DNA of 64,000 nucleotides from Thermohalobaculum sp965247385 (GCA_965247385.1 CBDFHG010000007.1:1240001-1304000); one strand, 5' to 3'; counted from the first letter of the stretch, positions 35,005 to 44,359 are shown. The notes: generated from the letters alone by a model not told the origin. Program-made: numbers and translations.

Positions 35005-36567
35005 ATGCGAACGGTCCACCAATTTCCGGTCTATGGTGACATGATACTGAGCGCTTTGCGCCGTTATCCCTCAAGGACAGCATTTATTTTTGAGAACGGG
35101 GAACTTACTTATTCACAGCTCGAGACCAAGCTGCAAACCGTAGTGGCGATATTCAAAGGTCTGGGCCTGAAACGGGGCGATGCGATAGCCCAAATTTCAT
35201 TGAACCGCTACGAAGCGGTGTTGATCCAATTTGCGACCCACTTGCTGGGTTTAAGACTTGTACCACTACATCCCTATGGGTCTGTCGAAGACCACGCATT
35301 CATTCTTGAGGATTCAGCCGCAAAAGCGATAGTGGTTGATGAAAAGAATTTTCACGACCATGGCAAATTGCTGTTAAATAGAGCCAGCCTGCCGAAAACT
35401 ATTTTGACCTTCGGAGAGTGTGACTATGGTGCCAGCCTTGAACATCTCGCGAAATCGGCTGCCGTCCAACCATTGACATGCGAATCCGTGCCCGACGATG
35501 TTATTTCGACACTCTACACTGGTGGCACAACCGGACGCCCCAAAGGCATTATGCTTGGGAACAGAAGCCTGGTTACCAACGCCTGGCTAATGCTCAGCGA
35601 ATGGGACTTGCCGGTCAATCCAAGATTTATGTGTGTGACGCCAATCACCCATGCGTCCGGTGTGATGATTACGCCCCTGTTGATGGCAGGTGGATGCATA
35701 ATATTGCAAGAGTCATTCGAGCCGGAAAAATTCCGCGATGCAATCCTTGAATACAACGCGAATCTGACATTTCTTGTTCCCACAATGATATATAAACTCC
35801 TGCAAACGCCCGAAACTGAAGATCACAAACTGGCGAGCCTGGAATGCATCTTATACGGCGCATCGCCGATTTCTCCGTCGCGTTTACGGTCGGCAATTGA
35901 ACGGTTCGGAAAATTATTCACACAGATATATGCGCAGGCGGAATCGCCGAATATGGGCGTTATCATGTATCGAAATGAGCACGATCTCGATGTGCCTGAT
36001 CGCCTGACCGCATGTGGCCGGCCGCTTGCGGGTACCACCGTTTGTATTCTCAACGAGGACGGGACCGAGGTAGAGCCAGGTGAGCCAGGTGAGGTTTGTT
36101 TTCGTGGACCTGTTGTCATGGACGGATACTGGAACCGCCCTGAGGAAACAGAAAAAGCCATGCCGGACGGGTGGCTGCATACCGGTGATATCGCCCGCAT
36201 GGATGAGCAGGGGTTTCTTCACATTGTTGATCGCAAGAAAGAGATGATCGTGACCGGTGGACTAAACGTGTACCCCAAAGAAGTTGAAGACGCGATAATG
36301 ACCCATCCTGCGGTATCATTTGTCAGTGTCATTGGCGTGCCAGACGAAATTTGGGGAGAAACTGTTAAAGCGGTTGTGGTTTTGCGTGATGAGCATAAAG
36401 CGACGGAGCAGGAGATAATCAGCTTCACAAAGAGTTTGAAGGGATCGGTATCAGCCCCTAAGCTAGTTGATTTTGTGAACGAAATTCCTTTGACCAACCT
36501 TGGCAAGCCGGACAAAAAACTTATCAGATCGTGGTACTGGACCGACAAGGATCGAGCGGTGCACTAA
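35005..36567 (+). CDS. AMP-forming acid-CoA ligase (ANL superfamily)
   Basis: A 520-aa protein whose start is preceded by AGGAG. The adenylation signature YTGGTTGRPKGIMLG (about 171-185) is followed by the second motif around YAQAESPNMGV, GWLHTGDIARMDEQGFLHIVDRKKEMIVTGG (ribose-binding Asp and hinge) and the catalytic Lys in NLGKPDKKL near the C-terminus. It belongs with fatty- or aromatic-acid CoA ligases and would activate the acid imported by the TRAP system. It follows dctP after a terminator-like hairpin, so it may have its own promoter. AT-rich like its neighbours. Confidence 0.88.
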   Translation: MRTVHQFPVYGDMILSALRRYPSRTAFIFENGELTYSQLETKLQTVVAIFKGLGLKRGDAIAQISLNRYEAVLIQFATHLLGLRLVPLHPYGSVEDHAFILEDSAAKAIVVDEKNFHDHGKLLLNRASLPKTILTFGECDYGASLEHLAKSAAVQPLTCESVPDDVISTLYTGGTTGRPKGIMLGNRSLVTNAWLMLSEWDLPVNPRFMCVTPITHASGVMITPLLMAGGCIILQESFEPEKFRDAILEYNANLTFLVPTMIYKLLQTPETEDHKLASLECILYGASPISPSRLRSAIERFGKLFTQIYAQAESPNMGVIMYRNEHDLDVPDRLTACGRPLAGTTVCILNEDGTEVEPGEPGEVCFRGPVVMDGYWNRPEETEKAMPDGWLHTGDIARMDEQGFLHIVDRKKEMIVTGGLNVYPKEVEDAIMTHPAVSFVSVIGVPDEIWGETVKAVVVLRDEHKATEQEIISFTKSLKGSVSAPKLVDFVNEIPLTNLGKPDKKLIRSWYWTDKDRAVH

Positions 36568-37087
36568 ACGCCTGACCGGCAGCATCGCCAATGGTTTTTA
36601 GGGTTCACTTAACGCGTTTCGCCTTTGGTCCATATATCGCGTTAAAGGTGAAAATCAGCACCATCAATGAGATATCGGTGCGTTTCGATCCTGACCTGGA
36701 CCGGGGATAACGCGAAACATTATGGAGCTGTAAAAACATGTTCCCCGGGCGTCCCGGATCAGCTGGACATAAGTACGCGCAGAAACCTGAAAATATCCAT
36801 CCAGAAAACCCCGTTTTATCCAACGAAAATCATCCGGTTTCAAAAGGCTCAGTTTACAAAACGTATGCGTTCAAGGTATGTTCTTTTTGAGTTCAAGGAG
36901 ATAGCGAATGCCAATGGATAATGAATACTTTCAGGATTGGCTTGCGGTGATAGATAATCTCGGCGATGCGCAGCGCGCTGGTAACCGTCCGGTCTCCCCG
37001 CCCTTGAAGGGTTTGTGATTGGCGTGCGAGTCTTCGGGTGATCGCGGGCGATCGTGTCCGTGTGAATTACGAGGACACTTGAACTTG

Positions 37088-37622
37088 ACGGATCATCGTA
37101 GAGGCAATCGGCGGAGCTACTCGAATGCGTTCAAGCGCCGTGTTGTGGCCGAGGCGCTTGAGCCAGGGGCTTCGGTTGCTTCGGTGGCGCGCCATCACGG
37201 GCTGAACGCGAACATGGTGTTCGCGTGGCGTCGTGATCCACGGTTTGGGCCGGGTGGTGAGGGGGTATTTTTCCGGGAGTTATATCGAATTGTCACATTT
37301 ACCCCTTCATTCATCGGGATCATAAATTTCCAGCGTTAAGCCCTGTAATTGAGCAAGAATGCAGCTAACTCAGTGTCAAATCTATGCCGACTCTCCTGTC
37401 GGCCGGCGTCAACCATATGGTCAATGTGACAATTCGATATAACTCCCATTTTTCCTGCCTGTCGAGGTGATGTCGACTGCGATCACCGCCGCGCCGGAGC
37501 CGATCAGCCCGGTCAGGGACAGCCGGGTCGAGATCGCTCTTGCATCGGGCCATCGTCTGACGCTCAGCGGTGCCTTTGATCCGGACATGGTGGTGCTGTT
37601 GGCGCGAGGTCTGAGCGCATGA
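37088..37622 (+). pseudogene. tnpA: IS66 tnpA, copy 2, interrupted by a 173-bp MITE
   Basis: The start codon of copy 1 (ATG) is ACG here, at 37088-37090. The frame matches TnpA to PGGEGVFF, then the MITE (37275-37447) intervenes. The rest (LPVEVMSTAI...) resumes at about 37456 and ends in the ATGA overlap with tnpB. Not functional. Confidence 0.88.
37275..37447. mobile_element. 173-bp MITE with 25-bp perfect terminal inverted repeats
   Basis: The first 25 bases (starting GGGAGTTATATCGAATTG) are the exact reverse complement of the last 25. Both sides carry the 8-bp duplication ATTTTTCC (37267-37274 and 37448-37455), and removing the insert restores the tnpA sequence of copy 1. The interior (about 120 bp) has no coding capacity and contains a GCCGAC/GTCGGC hairpin. 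The 8-bp duplication and GG start fit mobilisation by a transposase of the IS256, ISL3 or IS1595 kind; no matching autonomous element is in the window. Confidence 0.93.
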
Positions 37623-37945
37623 TCCCGGTTCCCGCACAGACGAAGGTCTGGCTGGCGGCTGGCGTTACCGATATGCGCAAGGGGTTCAACGGTTTGTCGG
37701 CGCTGGCCGGGAAGGTTCTGGAGCAGGACCCGTATTCCGGGCACTTGTTCGTGTTCCGGGGACGGCGCGCCGATCTGATCAAGGTCATATGGTGGGACGG
37801 GCAAGGGGCGTGTCTGTTTTCCAGGCGTCTGGAGCGCGGCAGGTTCGTCTGGCCATCGCCGGCGCATGGCAGGTTGTCGGTGACATCGGCGCAACTGGCG
37901 ATGCTGTTGGAGGGCATCGATTGGCGCGCGCCGCTGCGCACCTGA
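37619..37945 (+). CDS. tnpB: IS66 TnpB, copy 2, shortened C-terminus
   Basis: A 108-aa protein instead of 115. A 10-base deletion after the codons for RAPLRT removes the WRPLTAG tail and brings in a stop. The core TnpB blocks are intact, so activity is uncertain. Confidence 0.82.
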   Translation: MIPVPAQTKVWLAAGVTDMRKGFNGLSALAGKVLEQDPYSGHLFVFRGRRADLIKVIWWDGQGACLFSRRLERGRFVWPSPAHGRLSVTSAQLAMLLEGIDWRAPLRT

Positions 37946-38024
37946 CGGCAGGGTGATTTTCCGAACGAAAGCAGAGAAATATGACGCTCCGGGGATTCCC
38001 TTCAGTGTCGCGTTCTGGTATGGA

Positions 38025-39524
38025 ATGGCTATGCTGGACCAGACCAGATCACTGCCCGATAATCCCTCGGAATTGAGGGTGTTCGCGGGGCAATTGGCGG
38101 CGACGGTCAAGTCCCGGGCGCTCCGGATCGCCAGGCTGGAACACCAGCTCGCCGGTCATCGCCGCCATCGGTTTGGCTCGACGTCGGAGACGATGAACCA
38201 GCTTGAACTCGGGCTCGAAGAGGAAGAGATCGCGGCGGCGAAGATCGCGCCGCCTGATACTGTCGCCGGGCCGAAGAACAAACCAAAGCGCAAACCGTTG
38301 CCGGACAGCTTGCCGCGCAACGAGGAAGTGTTGTCGCCCGGCGAGGCCTGCGGCAAGTGCGGCGGGGTTCTGAAGAAACCCGGCGAAGATGTCACCGAAG
38401 AGCTGGAATACGTCCCTGGCCGGTTCATCGTGAACCGCTTTGTCCGGCCCCGCATGGCTTGCGCGTGTTGCGAGGCGATCTGCCAGGCACCATTGCCCTC
38501 GCGCCCGATCGAGCGGGGTCGTCCCGGCCCGGGCCTGCTGGCCCATGTGCTGGTCTCGAAGTATGCCGATCACCTCCCGCTCTATCGCCAGTCCCGGATA
38601 TTCGATCGCGACGGCATTGATCCCGACCGCTCGACCCTGTCCGGCCGGGTCGGCAAATCGGCGGCACTGCTGGAACCATTGGCTGATATGGTCGGGCGCC
38701 ATGTTCAGCGCGGCCAGGCGATCTTTGCCGACGACACCGCCCTGAAGATGCAGGTGAAGGGCACCGGCAAATGCAGGACCGCCCGGATCTGGACCTATGT
38801 TCGCGACGAACGGCCATGGGGCGGCGCCGACCCACCAGCGGTATGGTATCAGTTCACCGTCGATCGCAAGGGCGAGCACCCCGCCAGACATCTGGCCAGG
38901 TACAAGGGCTGGATGCACGCGGACGGCTATGCCGGGTTCAACGAGCTCTACCGATCCGGTGGTGTCGATGAAGTCGCCTGCATGGCCCATATCCGGCGCA
39001 AGTTCACCGATGTCTTCCAGTCGGAGGGCTCGATCATCGCCGGGGAAGCCATCAAGCGCATCGCCGGGCTCTACGTCGTCGAGAAGGATGCCCGCGGCAG
39101 TGTGCCCATCGAGCGGGTCCAACTCCGGCAAGCCCGCGCCAAACCGGTCTTCGATGCTCTGGAAGCCTGGCTGCAAACCCGGTTGCCAAAGATCTCCGGC
39201 AAGTCCGAACTCGCCAGGGCGATCCGCTACGCCCTGACCCGGATGAGGCGCCTGCGCCCGTATCTCGACCACGGCTTTCTGGAGATCGACAACAATTCCG
39301 CCGAACGCGCCATGAAGCCGATAGCCCTGGGTCGCAAGAATTATCTTTTTGTCGGCTCGGAGGCTGGCGGTAAATCCGCCGCCATCGCCTGTACCCTGAT
39401 CGAGACCGCCAGGCTCAACGGCGTCGATCCCCAAGCCTGGCTGACCGATGTGCTCAGTCGCATCGCCGATCACAAAATCACCAGGCTCGACGAGTTGCTC
39501 CCGTGGCGCTTCGCTCAGACCTGA
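38025..39524 (+). CDS. tnpC: IS66 transposase TnpC, copy 2
   Basis: A 499-aa protein from the ATG at 38025, aligned with MAMLDQT of copy 1. The frame is open. It differs by a 3-residue deletion near residue 75 and substitutions including STLSDWVGKS to STLSGRVGKS and FADDTTLKM to FADDTALKM. The DDE residues appear kept. Possibly still active, but its tnpA partner is broken. Confidence 0.88.
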   Translation: MAMLDQTRSLPDNPSELRVFAGQLAATVKSRALRIARLEHQLAGHRRHRFGSTSETMNQLELGLEEEEIAAAKIAPPDTVAGPKNKPKRKPLPDSLPRNEEVLSPGEACGKCGGVLKKPGEDVTEELEYVPGRFIVNRFVRPRMACACCEAICQAPLPSRPIERGRPGPGLLAHVLVSKYADHLPLYRQSRIFDRDGIDPDRSTLSGRVGKSAALLEPLADMVGRHVQRGQAIFADDTALKMQVKGTGKCRTARIWTYVRDERPWGGADPPAVWYQFTVDRKGEHPARHLARYKGWMHADGYAGFNELYRSGGVDEVACMAHIRRKFTDVFQSEGSIIAGEAIKRIAGLYVVEKDARGSVPIERVQLRQARAKPVFDALEAWLQTRLPKISGKSELARAIRYALTRMRRLRPYLDHGFLEIDNNSAERAMKPIALGRKNYLFVGSEAGGKSAAIACTLIETARLNGVDPQAWLTDVLSRIADHKITRLDELLPWRFAQT

Positions 39525-40605
39525 GCGCAATCGGACGACGCTGAACCGAACCAGAGCCCCGAGACCGAACGGTCACGCGCGCTGAGGCTGAAGCGGTGCT
39601 TTTGGGGCGGTGCGAAGCGGTTTCCTCGCTTGCCGCAGTCGAACTTGCGGTGGACGATGACAGGTGCTGCCCGCATTGCGAGCGCACCCGGTGCAGTATC
39701 ACGGGGCAAGGCACGTGGCCTGCGCCGCTATCGGTGCAAGAACTGTCGGCGCACATTCAACGCGGCCACCGGCACCCCCTTGTCCGGACTTCACTACAAG
39801 GATCGCTGGCTGACTTTTGGCGGATGCCTGGCTGCGGGAGAAACGGTTCGGGCGTCAGCGGCGCGCTGCAACCTTGCCGTCAACACGGCCTTTCGCTGGC
39901 GACACCGGTTTTTGCCGGCCACAAGGCAGGCCCCGCAAAAACTCAAAGGGCTAGTCGAGGTCGATGAAACCTGTGTTCTGGAGAGCCATAAGGGACAGCG
40001 CAAATTGGGACGCAAGCCCCGCAAACGGGGCGGCAAGGCCAGCAAGCGCTGCCTGTCATGCGAACAGGTGCCGGTTCTGGTGGCCGCCGACCGTAGCGGC
40101 ACGACATTCAGCACGGTTCTGCCCACAGTGACTGCCGACACGCTGAAACAGGCGATCAGCCCGGTCGTCGACAGGGACATCGTGCTTGTGTCCGACGGGT
40201 GTCAAAGCTATCGGCCATGCGCGGCGGCAATGGGTGTTCGCCATGAAGCCCTCAATCTGTCCGCCGGCGAACGGGTCCGTGGTGCCTTTCATATTCAGAC
40301 TGTCAACAGCCGCCACAGCCAACTGAAAGATTTCCTGCGCCGCTACCGTGGCATCGCAACAAAATATCTCGGCAACTACCTGCAATGGTTCCATCTCATC
40401 AAACTGGCACCACAGCCTTCGTCGCGCGCCTGTCTTGCCGCCGCAATCGCAAACCGTGCATACGTTTCGTAAACTGAGCCTTTCAAAATGAGCTTTTCAT
40501 TGACATAGCGGGTGCTGTCATTGCGACCGGCAATTTGCCAAGCTCTGACAAATAATATATTTGGAATGGACTTCTGTGCATCACCCCAATTTCAGGGCCT
40601 CACTA

Positions 40606-41403
40606 ATGAACTCGAATATCATTAGCTCAGACTATGTACGTGAACGGGAAGACGCTCTGCCAGCGGGCGATCTTATTACAGCCGTTTCAGAAAACATATT
40701 GGCACAGACAGATGTCGAATGGCACAGCCATGACCGCCATCAGCTGATGTATACAACGCAGGGCGCAATGGTCGTGCAATGCGATGGGTTCACCTGGGTT
40801 ACGCCAAATCAAAGGGCGATCTGGATGCCGGCAAACATCGCCCATAACCTAAGAACACTCAGCAAAATCTCGCTTCGAAACCTGCTTATCGTTCCGGGCA
40901 GTGGTCTGAATCTTCCCAAAAAACCGTGTGTAATTACTGTAAGCAATTTACTGCGTGCATTGATTTTGAAGGTGGTAGAGCAAGGAAGTATTTCAAAAGA
41001 TTCGGTAACCGGATCTCATATTACGGCGCTAATAGTAGACGAGGTTCGCAGCTCTTCGAGCTTGCCCCTGCAACTCCCCGAAGCCAAGGACCCAAGGTTA
41101 ATGCGCGTCTGCGCTGAAATCCACGATGATCCCAGTATCGACCGCACATTTTCAGAATGGGCAGGAATAGCCGGAGCCAGCAACCGGACCCTGAGCCGGT
41201 TGTTTGCAAAAGACACAGGAATGTCCTTTACCCTTTGGCGACAGCAGGCAAGGTTGTTAAAGTCTTTGGAACTTCTCGCCCTTGGCCAGCCTGTGACAAC
41301 CGTTGCGCTGGATGTTGGGTATGAAAGCGCAAGCGCCTTTATTGATATGTTCCGTAAATCTTTGGGACAGACACCATCAAAATACTTTCACCAAACTGAC
41401 TGA
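40606..41403 (+). CDS. AraC-family transcriptional regulator
   Basis: A 265-aa protein from the ATG at 40606; the longer frame would need a TTG at 40561. The N-terminal cupin-like sensing domain (about 20-110, WHSHDRHQLMYTTQGAMVV, PNQRAIWMPANIAHN) is followed by a C-terminal double helix-turn-helix (about 165-262: WAGIAGASNRTLSRLFAKDTGMSF, then VALDVGYESASAFIDMFRKSLGQTPSKYF). Before the IS1595 insertion it lay directly downstream of the acid-CoA ligase. It is the probable regulator of the catabolic genes; no operator is identified. Confidence 0.88.
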   Translation: MNSNIISSDYVREREDALPAGDLITAVSENILAQTDVEWHSHDRHQLMYTTQGAMVVQCDGFTWVTPNQRAIWMPANIAHNLRTLSKISLRNLLIVPGSGLNLPKKPCVITVSNLLRALILKVVEQGSISKDSVTGSHITALIVDEVRSSSSLPLQLPEAKDPRLMRVCAEIHDDPSIDRTFSEWAGIAGASNRTLSRLFAKDTGMSFTLWRQQARLLKSLELLALGQPVTTVALDVGYESASAFIDMFRKSLGQTPSKYFHQTD

Positions 41404-41925
41404 ACGACTACCGGCGGCGCCGGTAGGATCAGCGATGTGATTTTCCAGGTACTAAAGTACGATGTCTTCGATAATGGCACCGTTGGTGGTTGAAAAATAC
41501 CCTCTGCTCCAAAACCGGCAACCCCAGTAACGCTTTCGGATGGCAGGAAACTCGCGTTGCACCCGGTAAGACGAACGGCCCTTCATCTTGCGTACCTGAT
41601 CCGAGACCGCCAACTTCGGCGGCACCGATACGGACATGTGCACGTGATCGCTCGACAGCACGCCTTTGATGATCTCGACGCCATTCTCCGCACAGACCTG
41701 CCGACAGATATCACGGGCCCGCAAGCGCAACTGGCCTCGCAGTACTTTGAACCGGTATTTCGTTGACCAGGCGAGGTGGTAGCGATGGTAGTAAACGCAA
41801 TGCTTGCCGGTTGAGTATTGCATGATCTTATCCTCCCAAAATGAACCTTCACCCTTTGGCGGTTCATTTTGGGAGGATAGATTCTTGGCGCTAAAGCGAT
41901 CCCGTCTGGAAGACGGGGGGTTTAG
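41400..41925 (-). mobile_element. IS200/IS605-type element (tnpA only)
   Basis: A Y1 transposase gene is preceded by two hairpins: a 19-bp perfect stem (41829-41847 with 41861-41879) just upstream of the start, and CCCGTC/GACGGG (41901-41917) near the left end. Such hairpins are recognised by the single-strand transposase or repress its translation. No inverted repeats or duplication are expected in this family. The ends are not precisely located. Confidence 0.75.
41452..41823 (-). pseudogene. tnpA: IS200-type transposase with a premature TAG
   Basis: The frame has YHRYHLAWSTKYRFKVL, the HUH motif in SSDHVHMSVSVPP (about 59-63), and RYWGCRFWSRGYFSTTNG. It stops at TAG after EDIVL. The family continues with QYLE.H, and the downstream codons here (TAG TAC CTG GAA AAT CAC) read stop-YLENH, so a CAG has become TAG. 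The lost tail normally carries little besides the C-terminal helix, so residual activity cannot be excluded. Confidence 0.8.
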
Positions 41926-42091
41926 ACCAAGGAGTGGATACTAAAATTAGGCCTTGCCGCACTTTTGGCTATCTCGCCGAATTATTTGGCGTGTCAGGTT
42001 AATTCAAACCATTTGAACGTCTGTATGTTACCAAAAAAGCGGATAATCTGCTGCGACTTTTACACAGCTTTGTTTAGATCGGAAAAAGACA

Positions 42092-43153
42092 ATGGATAAC
42101 AATAAATCTGGCGATGTGTACCGCGTTTTCGGGGCAATTGGCTCGCCGTATGCAGCAAAGATACGCGCTATTTTGCGATATCGTCAGTTACCGTTCACCT
42201 GGATACCAGCCAGTCAGATATGGTCGCCTACGTATTCCGTAGTTCACAAAGAAATCGAACACATTAAGCCGGCGGTTATTCCGATTATGTGGGCGCCCCA
42301 GGACAATAGTTATCACATCGATTCCACAGAGCAGGCCTATCGGCTGGAAGAATTTCACAGCGAGCGTTCCATCGTTCCCACGCATAGCGGTCACGCCTTT
42401 CTATCGCATTTGCTGGAAGATATGGCAGATGAATGGGGCGTGAAAATCGCGTTTCAATATCGCTGGTCCAATCCGGATGACGGCAAATTCACCAGTAAGA
42501 TGATTATGGGTGAAGTCCTGGGGTACGATACCCCTGAAGAGATTGTTGACGCAGCTGCAAAAGAGTTTCGGGAACGACAGGTCGAGCGGATGAAACTGGT
42601 CGGTTGTTCAGGGTTAAACACAGCCCTGATAGAAAAGACTTATCAACGTGTCCTTGACGCTGTAAATCTGATGCCCGGAGAAAGCCCGTTTCTGTTTGGA
42701 ACCCGACCTTCGCTAGGTGATTTCGGATGGTTTGGGGCGCTGTTTACGTGTTTTCGCGACCCCACTCCCGCCGCGATAATGAGAGAGCACTCCCACGCCT
42801 GTTGCCGATGGATACAGGTTATGGATGAAGCCTCGGGTGTTGACGGCGAATGGCACTCTGAGACCGGAAATGAACTGCCGGCAGCAACCAGAGAATTGAT
42901 AAAACTTGCGTGCGAAGTATATTTGCCGTTCCTTAATGCAAACGCGCAGGCGTTGGAAAACGGAGAAAAAACCTTTGAGGTGGAAATTCTTGGCCACACT
43001 CATCAGCAAGGCACGTTCCCATATCAGGCGAAGTGTTTTCGCCGCCTGAGCCAGATGTTCAAATCTCTCACAGGACAAGAACGAAGTGACGCAGAAGACA
43101 TTCTGAAAGAGTTTGGCGGTCTTGAATATCTAACCAACGGCCCTCTCAAGTGA
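42092..43153 (+). CDS. Glutathione S-transferase-like protein, long form
   Basis: A 353-aa protein. The N-terminal thioredoxin-like domain (about 8-95) has GSPYAAKIRAILRY, with Ser18 in the glutathione-activating position, then PAVIPIMW with the cis-Pro and DSTEQAYRLEE. The extended helical domain (about 105-350) includes FLFGTRPSLGDFGWFGAL, the N-capping motif region of GSTs. It is about 120 residues longer than a canonical GST, with an unassigned C-terminal extension. AT-rich and inside the 15-kb flanked island, so probably part of the same pathway as the GST at 33.0 kb. Confidence 0.7.
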   Translation: MDNNKSGDVYRVFGAIGSPYAAKIRAILRYRQLPFTWIPASQIWSPTYSVVHKEIEHIKPAVIPIMWAPQDNSYHIDSTEQAYRLEEFHSERSIVPTHSGHAFLSHLLEDMADEWGVKIAFQYRWSNPDDGKFTSKMIMGEVLGYDTPEEIVDAAAKEFRERQVERMKLVGCSGLNTALIEKTYQRVLDAVNLMPGESPFLFGTRPSLGDFGWFGALFTCFRDPTPAAIMREHSHACCRWIQVMDEASGVDGEWHSETGNELPAATRELIKLACEVYLPFLNANAQALENGEKTFEVEILGHTHQQGTFPYQAKCFRRLSQMFKSLTGQERSDAEDILKEFGGLEYLTNGPLK

Positions 43154-43219
43154 CTCTTGGGGGTTCCCAAATCAGCGAAAGTCTGACTCTCTGTGATCGA
43201 CGCAGAGGAGGGAGTGGCA

Positions 43220-44301
43220 ATGGCAGGTGTCGAGATTACACGCGCGGATATGACGGCGGCGGAGTTGCGAGCGGCGGCGAGGGGCGCGACGGATGGGCGC
43301 GCGGCGCAACGGATGCTGGCGCTTGCGCTGGTGCTGGAGGGGGCGGACCGGGCGACCGCTGCGGCGACCTGCGGGATGGACCGGCAGACGTTGCGCGACT
43401 GGGTGCACCGCTACAACGCCGAGGGGCTGTCCGGCCTCTACAACCGCCCCTCGCCCGGCAAGCCGCCACTGCTTTCGGCGGCGCAGAAGGCCGCGCTCGC
43501 CGCGCAGGTGGAGAAGGGTCCCGACCCGGAGGTCGACGGGGTGGTACGCTGGCGGTGCATTGATCTGAAGCGGTGGATGGAGGCGCAGTTCGGGGTCGTC
43601 ATGCACGAGCGCACGGTCGGCAAGCAGCTGGCGGCGCTCGGCTATCGGCGGCTGTCGGTGCGTCCGCAACACCCGAAGGCCGACCCCGCGGAGCAGGAGG
43701 CGCTCACAAAAACTTCTCCCGGACGGTAGCGGCGGCCCTCGCCGAGGCGGCGCACGGCAAACCGCTCGAGATCTGGTTCCAGGATGAAGCCAGGGTGGGT
43801 CAGCAGGGCACGCTGACAAGGGTCTGGGCGAAGCGCGGCACCCGCCCCCGCGCCGTCCGCGACACGCGCTACAAATCGGCCTGCATTTTCGGCGCAGTCT
43901 GCCCTGACCGCGCCACCGCCGCCGGTCTGGTCCTGCCCTTCGCCAACACCGAGGCGATGAATGCCCACCTCGCCGGGATCGCCCGCGCCGTAGCCCCTGG
44001 CGCCCATGCGGTACGCGTCCTCGACGGTGCCGGCTGGCATGCCAGCAAAGACCTCATGGTGCCCGACACCGTCACGCCGCTCATTCTCCCGCCATACGCG
44101 CCCGAACTCAATCCGGTCGAAAACGTCTGGCAATACCTGCGCGCCAACAAGCTCGCCATAACCGTCTTCGATGGCGACGCCGACATCGTCGACAAATGCT
44201 GCACCGCATGGAACTTCGAGCAAACGATACAGCCGCCATCGCCACCATCACCACACGACAATGGGCACAGGTCAATCTCTAGGGCCGTTGGTATAACGTA
44301 G
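43220..44301 (+). CDS. IS630-family transposase made by probable -1 frameshift
   Basis: The first frame (43220 to the TAG at 43727-43729) has an N-terminal HTH (GADRATAAATCGMDRQTLRDWV) and winged segment. The second frame, one base back, carries the DDE domain: WFQDEARVGQQG, VRVLDGAGWHAS and PYAPELNPVENVWQYL. The switch point is an A-run in CTCACAAAAACTTC (about 43706-43719). Many IS630 elements fuse their two frames by programmed frameshifting on such A-runs, so this may be active rather than broken. Element ends were not identified with confidence. Confidence 0.78.
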
Positions 44302-44359
44302 TATTCAGGGGGATCGTCAAGTTATTGATGACGCTTCCGATTGCCCGTAGCGCTCGACA

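Larger units (their letters stand above)
36981..39576 (+). mobile_element. IS66-family element, copy 2 (contains a MITE)
   Basis: The ends GTAACCGTCCGGTCTC (36981-36996) and GAGACCGAACGGTCAC (39561-39576) are flanked by the perfect 8-bp duplication GCGCGCTG (36973-36980, 39577-39584). It is inserted in the IS1595 transposase gene. It is about 95% like copy 1 but carries several lesions. Confidence 0.94.
36908..40472 (+). pseudogene. IS1595-family transposase, split by IS66 and frameshifted
   Basis: The ATG at 36908 (MPMDNEYFQDWLAV) leads to GDAQRA, is cut by IS66, and resumes after 39584 with EAEAVLLGRCEA and the zinc ribbon CCPHCERTRC. The reading frame then shifts at about 39695-39710 to RGLRRYRCKNCRRTFNAATG and the DDE domain (VEVDETCVLES, LVSDGCQSY, HIQTVNSRHSQLKDFL) to 40472. 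So there are two lesions: the IS66 insertion and one frameshift. Confidence 0.88.
36846..40480 (+). mobile_element. IS1595-family element interrupted by IS66
   Basis: The 22-bp inverted repeats (36846-36867 and 40459-40480, one mismatch, starting GGCTCAGTTTAC) are flanked by the perfect 8-bp duplication TTTCAAAA (36838-36845 and 40481-40488). Subtracting the IS66 (2596 bp plus 8) leaves a 1.03-kb element. It separates the acid-CoA ligase from the araC-type gene. Confidence 0.92.

Noticed and set aside
29981..43153. Isoprene degradation cluster
   Set aside because: CaiB-type and GST genes fit superficially, but no isoprene monooxygenase, IsoH-type dehydrogenase or aldehyde dehydrogenase is present, and a TRAP transporter points to an acid.
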